This document shows, piece by piece, positions 34,484 to 35,919 of a stretch of 35,919 bases of DNA. A program made the translations under genes and the position numbers. Origin of the DNA: Rubrivivax sp. (GTDB lineage: Bacteria; Pseudomonadota; Gammaproteobacteria; Burkholderiales; Burkholderiaceae_C); the NCBI GenBank assembly GCA_016790425.1, contig JAEUPF010000074.1, positions 1-35,919 of the forward strand. Direction: 5' to 3'. The notes under the pieces are model-generated. The model saw only the letters and a list, made by a program, of their open reading frames with translations. It was not told the DNA's origin and ran no database searches. Position 1 is the stretch's first letter. Every line of letters begins with the position of its first letter.

Positions 34484-35919
34484 ATGAAAAGAATGCTCAT
34501 CAACGCCACGCAGCCCGAAGAGCGGCGCCTGGCGATCGTCGACGGCCAGAAGCTGCTCGACTTCGAGACCGAGATCGAAGGGCGCGAGCAGCGCAAGGGC
34601 AACATCTACAAGGCGGTGATCACGCGCGTCGAGCCCAGCCTCGAAGCCTGCTTCGTCGACTACGGCGAGGACCGCCACGGCTTCCTGCCGTTCAAGGAGA
34701 TCGCCAAGACCTACTTCCGCGAAGGCGTCAGCGCCCGCGACGCGAAGATCAGCGACGCCGTCAAGGAAGGCGACAACCTGCTCGTGCAGGTAGAGAAGGA
34801 AGAGCGCGGCAACAAGGGCGCCGCGCTCACCACCTTCATCAGCCTGGCCGGCCGCTACCTCGTACTGATGCCCAACAACCCGCGCGGCGGCGGCGTCAGC
34901 CGGCGCATCGAGGGCGAGCAGCGCGAGGAGCTCAAGGACAACCTCGAGCAGCTCGAGTACCCCAAGGGCATGAGCCTGATCGCGCGCACCGCCGGCATCG
35001 GCCGCAGCGCCGACGAGCTGCAGTGGGACCTGAACTACATGCTCAAGCTGTGGGACGCGATCGACAGCGCGTCCAAGGCCGGCAAGGGCGCGTTCCTGAT
35101 CTACCAGGAGTCGAGCCTCGTCATCCGCGCCATCCGCGACTACTTCACCGCGGACATCGGCGAGATCCTGATCGACACCGACGACATCTACGAGCAGGCG
35201 CACCAGTTCATGAACCACGTGATGCCGGAGACGGCCGCACGGGTCAAGCGCTACCGCGACGACGCGCCGCTGTTCAGCCGCTTCCAGATCGAGCACCAGA
35301 TCGAGACGGCGTTCAGCCGCACCGTGAACCTGCCCTCGGGCGGCGCCGTCGTCATCGACCACACCGAGGCGCTGGTGGCGGTGGACGTCAACAGCGCGCG
35401 CGCCACGCGCGGCAGCGACATCGAGGAGACCGCCACCCGCACCAACCTCGAGGCCGCCGACGAGATCGCGCGCCAGATGCGGCTGCGCGACCTGGGCGGC
35501 CTGATCGTCGTCGACTTCATCGACATGGAGGAGAGCAAGAACCGGCGTGAAGTCGAGCAGCGCCTGCGCGACGCGCTTCGCTACGACCGCGCGCGGGTGC
35601 AGTTCTCCTCGATCAGCAAGTTCGGCCTGCTGGAGCTGAGCCGCCAGCGCCTGCGCCCGGCGTTGAGCGAGGGCAGCCACATCACCTGCCCGCGCTGCAA
35701 CGGCACCGGCCACATCCGCGACACCGAGAGCTCGGCGCTGCAGATCCTGCGCATGGTGCAGGAGGAGAGCATGAAGGACAACACCGCCGCCGTGCACGTG
35801 CAGGTGCCGGTGGAGGTGACGAGCTTCCTGCTCAACGAGAAGCGCGCCGAGATCAGCAAGATCGAGCTCAAGCAGCGCGTCACCGTGCTGCTGGTGCCGA
35901 ACAAGCACCTCGAGACGCC
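34484..35919 (+). CDS. rne: Ribonuclease E (3'-truncated by the window)
   Basis: This is the catalytic half of RNase E, the endonuclease that starts mRNA decay and processes rRNA and tRNA. The first 478 codons are visible and the frame is open to the window edge. An S1 RNA-binding domain ([24 protein letters not shown] region) is followed by the 5'-sensor and DNase I-like domain, with magnesium ligands Asp301 ([11 protein letters not shown]) and Asp344 (VDFIDMEE), and the Zn-link Cys402 and Cys405 (CPRCNGTG). These lie two residues from the E. coli numbering. The ATG at 34484 begins [10 protein letters not shown] as in other RNase E proteins, with GGAG about 5 nt upstream. The degradosome scaffold half is outside the window. 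Confidence 0.97.
   Translation, partial: MKRMLINATQPEERRLAIVDGQKLLDFETEIEGREQRKGNIYKAVITRVEPSLEACFVDYGEDRHGFLPFKEIAKTYFREGVSARDAKISDAVKEGDNLLVQVEKEERGNKGAALTTFISLAGRYLVLMPNNPRGGGVSRRIEGEQREELKDNLEQLEYPKGMSLIARTAGIGRSADELQWDLNYMLKLWDAIDSASKAGKGAFLIYQESSLVIRAIRDYFTADIGEILIDTDDIYEQAHQFMNHVMPETAARVKRYRDDAPLFSRFQIEHQIETAFSRTVNLPSGGAVVIDHTEALVAVDVNSARATRGSDIEETATRTNLEAADEIARQMRLRDLGGLIVVDFIDMEESKNRREVEQRLRDALRYDRARVQFSSISKFGLLELSRQRLRPALSEGSHITCPRCNGTGHIRDTESSALQILRMVQEESMKDNTAAVHVQVPVEVTSFLLNEKRAEISKIELKQRVTVLLVPNKHLET

Overview
The window is a contiguous, very GC-rich, gene-dense piece of bacterial chromosome. Several things point to the Burkholderiales (a Rubrivivax/Leptothrix/Methylibium-like betaproteobacterium): the rne | rluC-HAD-Rieske-sppA neighbourhood, a long-form ArgG, an AcnA-type aconitase, a MutL with endonuclease-type motifs, and the codon use, which leaves very long stop-free shadow frames opposite most real genes. 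No rRNA, tRNA, IS element, integrase or CRISPR array was seen. The lineage is an inference from gene order and protein families, not from a marker search.

Layout. 1-1485: 3' end of a family 5 solute-binding protein gene, overlapping tail to tail a leftward operon (5750-1427) of a DUF429 predicted nuclease, a ligase-associated-type DEXH helicase and an exported thermonuclease. 5800-6837: class 3 (Rhizobium etli AnsA-type) asparaginase. 6962-9823: subtilase lipoprotein. 9848-11122: cyclic-nucleotide-binding domain fused to a CPBP membrane protease domain. 11181-11882: lysophospholipid-type acyltransferase. 11966-16250, leftward: substrate-binding/permease fusion of the betaine/choline (OpuC/Osm) type, argG, a beta-hydroxyacid dehydrogenase and a VOC protein. 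16472-16984: DUF1810. 20560-17042, leftward: dgoK-dgoA-acyl-CoA dehydrogenase-ogt, tightly overlapped. 20764-21518: vapBC. 21606-24338: acnA. 26432-24426: mutL. 26589-28296: a heme-oxygenase-like diiron protein overlapping an RpfF-like DSF-signal synthase. 33727-28388, leftward: rluC, HAD phosphatase, Rieske protein, sppA, psd and an EamA transporter. 34484 to the end: rne, truncated by the window edge, behind a leader of about 700 nt.

Most striking is the two-gene unit at 26589-28296. The second protein keeps both catalytic glutamates of DSF synthases (E166 and E186, 20 residues apart as in RpfF). The first keeps the metal-ligand pattern of heme-oxygenase-like diiron oxidases (UndA/CADD family). 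The genes overlap by 8 bp, so a fatty-acid-signal synthase appears to be coupled to a possible fatty-acid-modifying oxidase. Other points of interest are short in-frame tandem repeats in many unrelated genes, probable leaderless promoters (mutL, asparaginase, DUF1810), a clear vapBC promoter with an overlapping operator, a CPBP domain whose first motif glutamate is Gln, and a 13-bp minisatellite that contains the stop codon of the OpuC-like gene.
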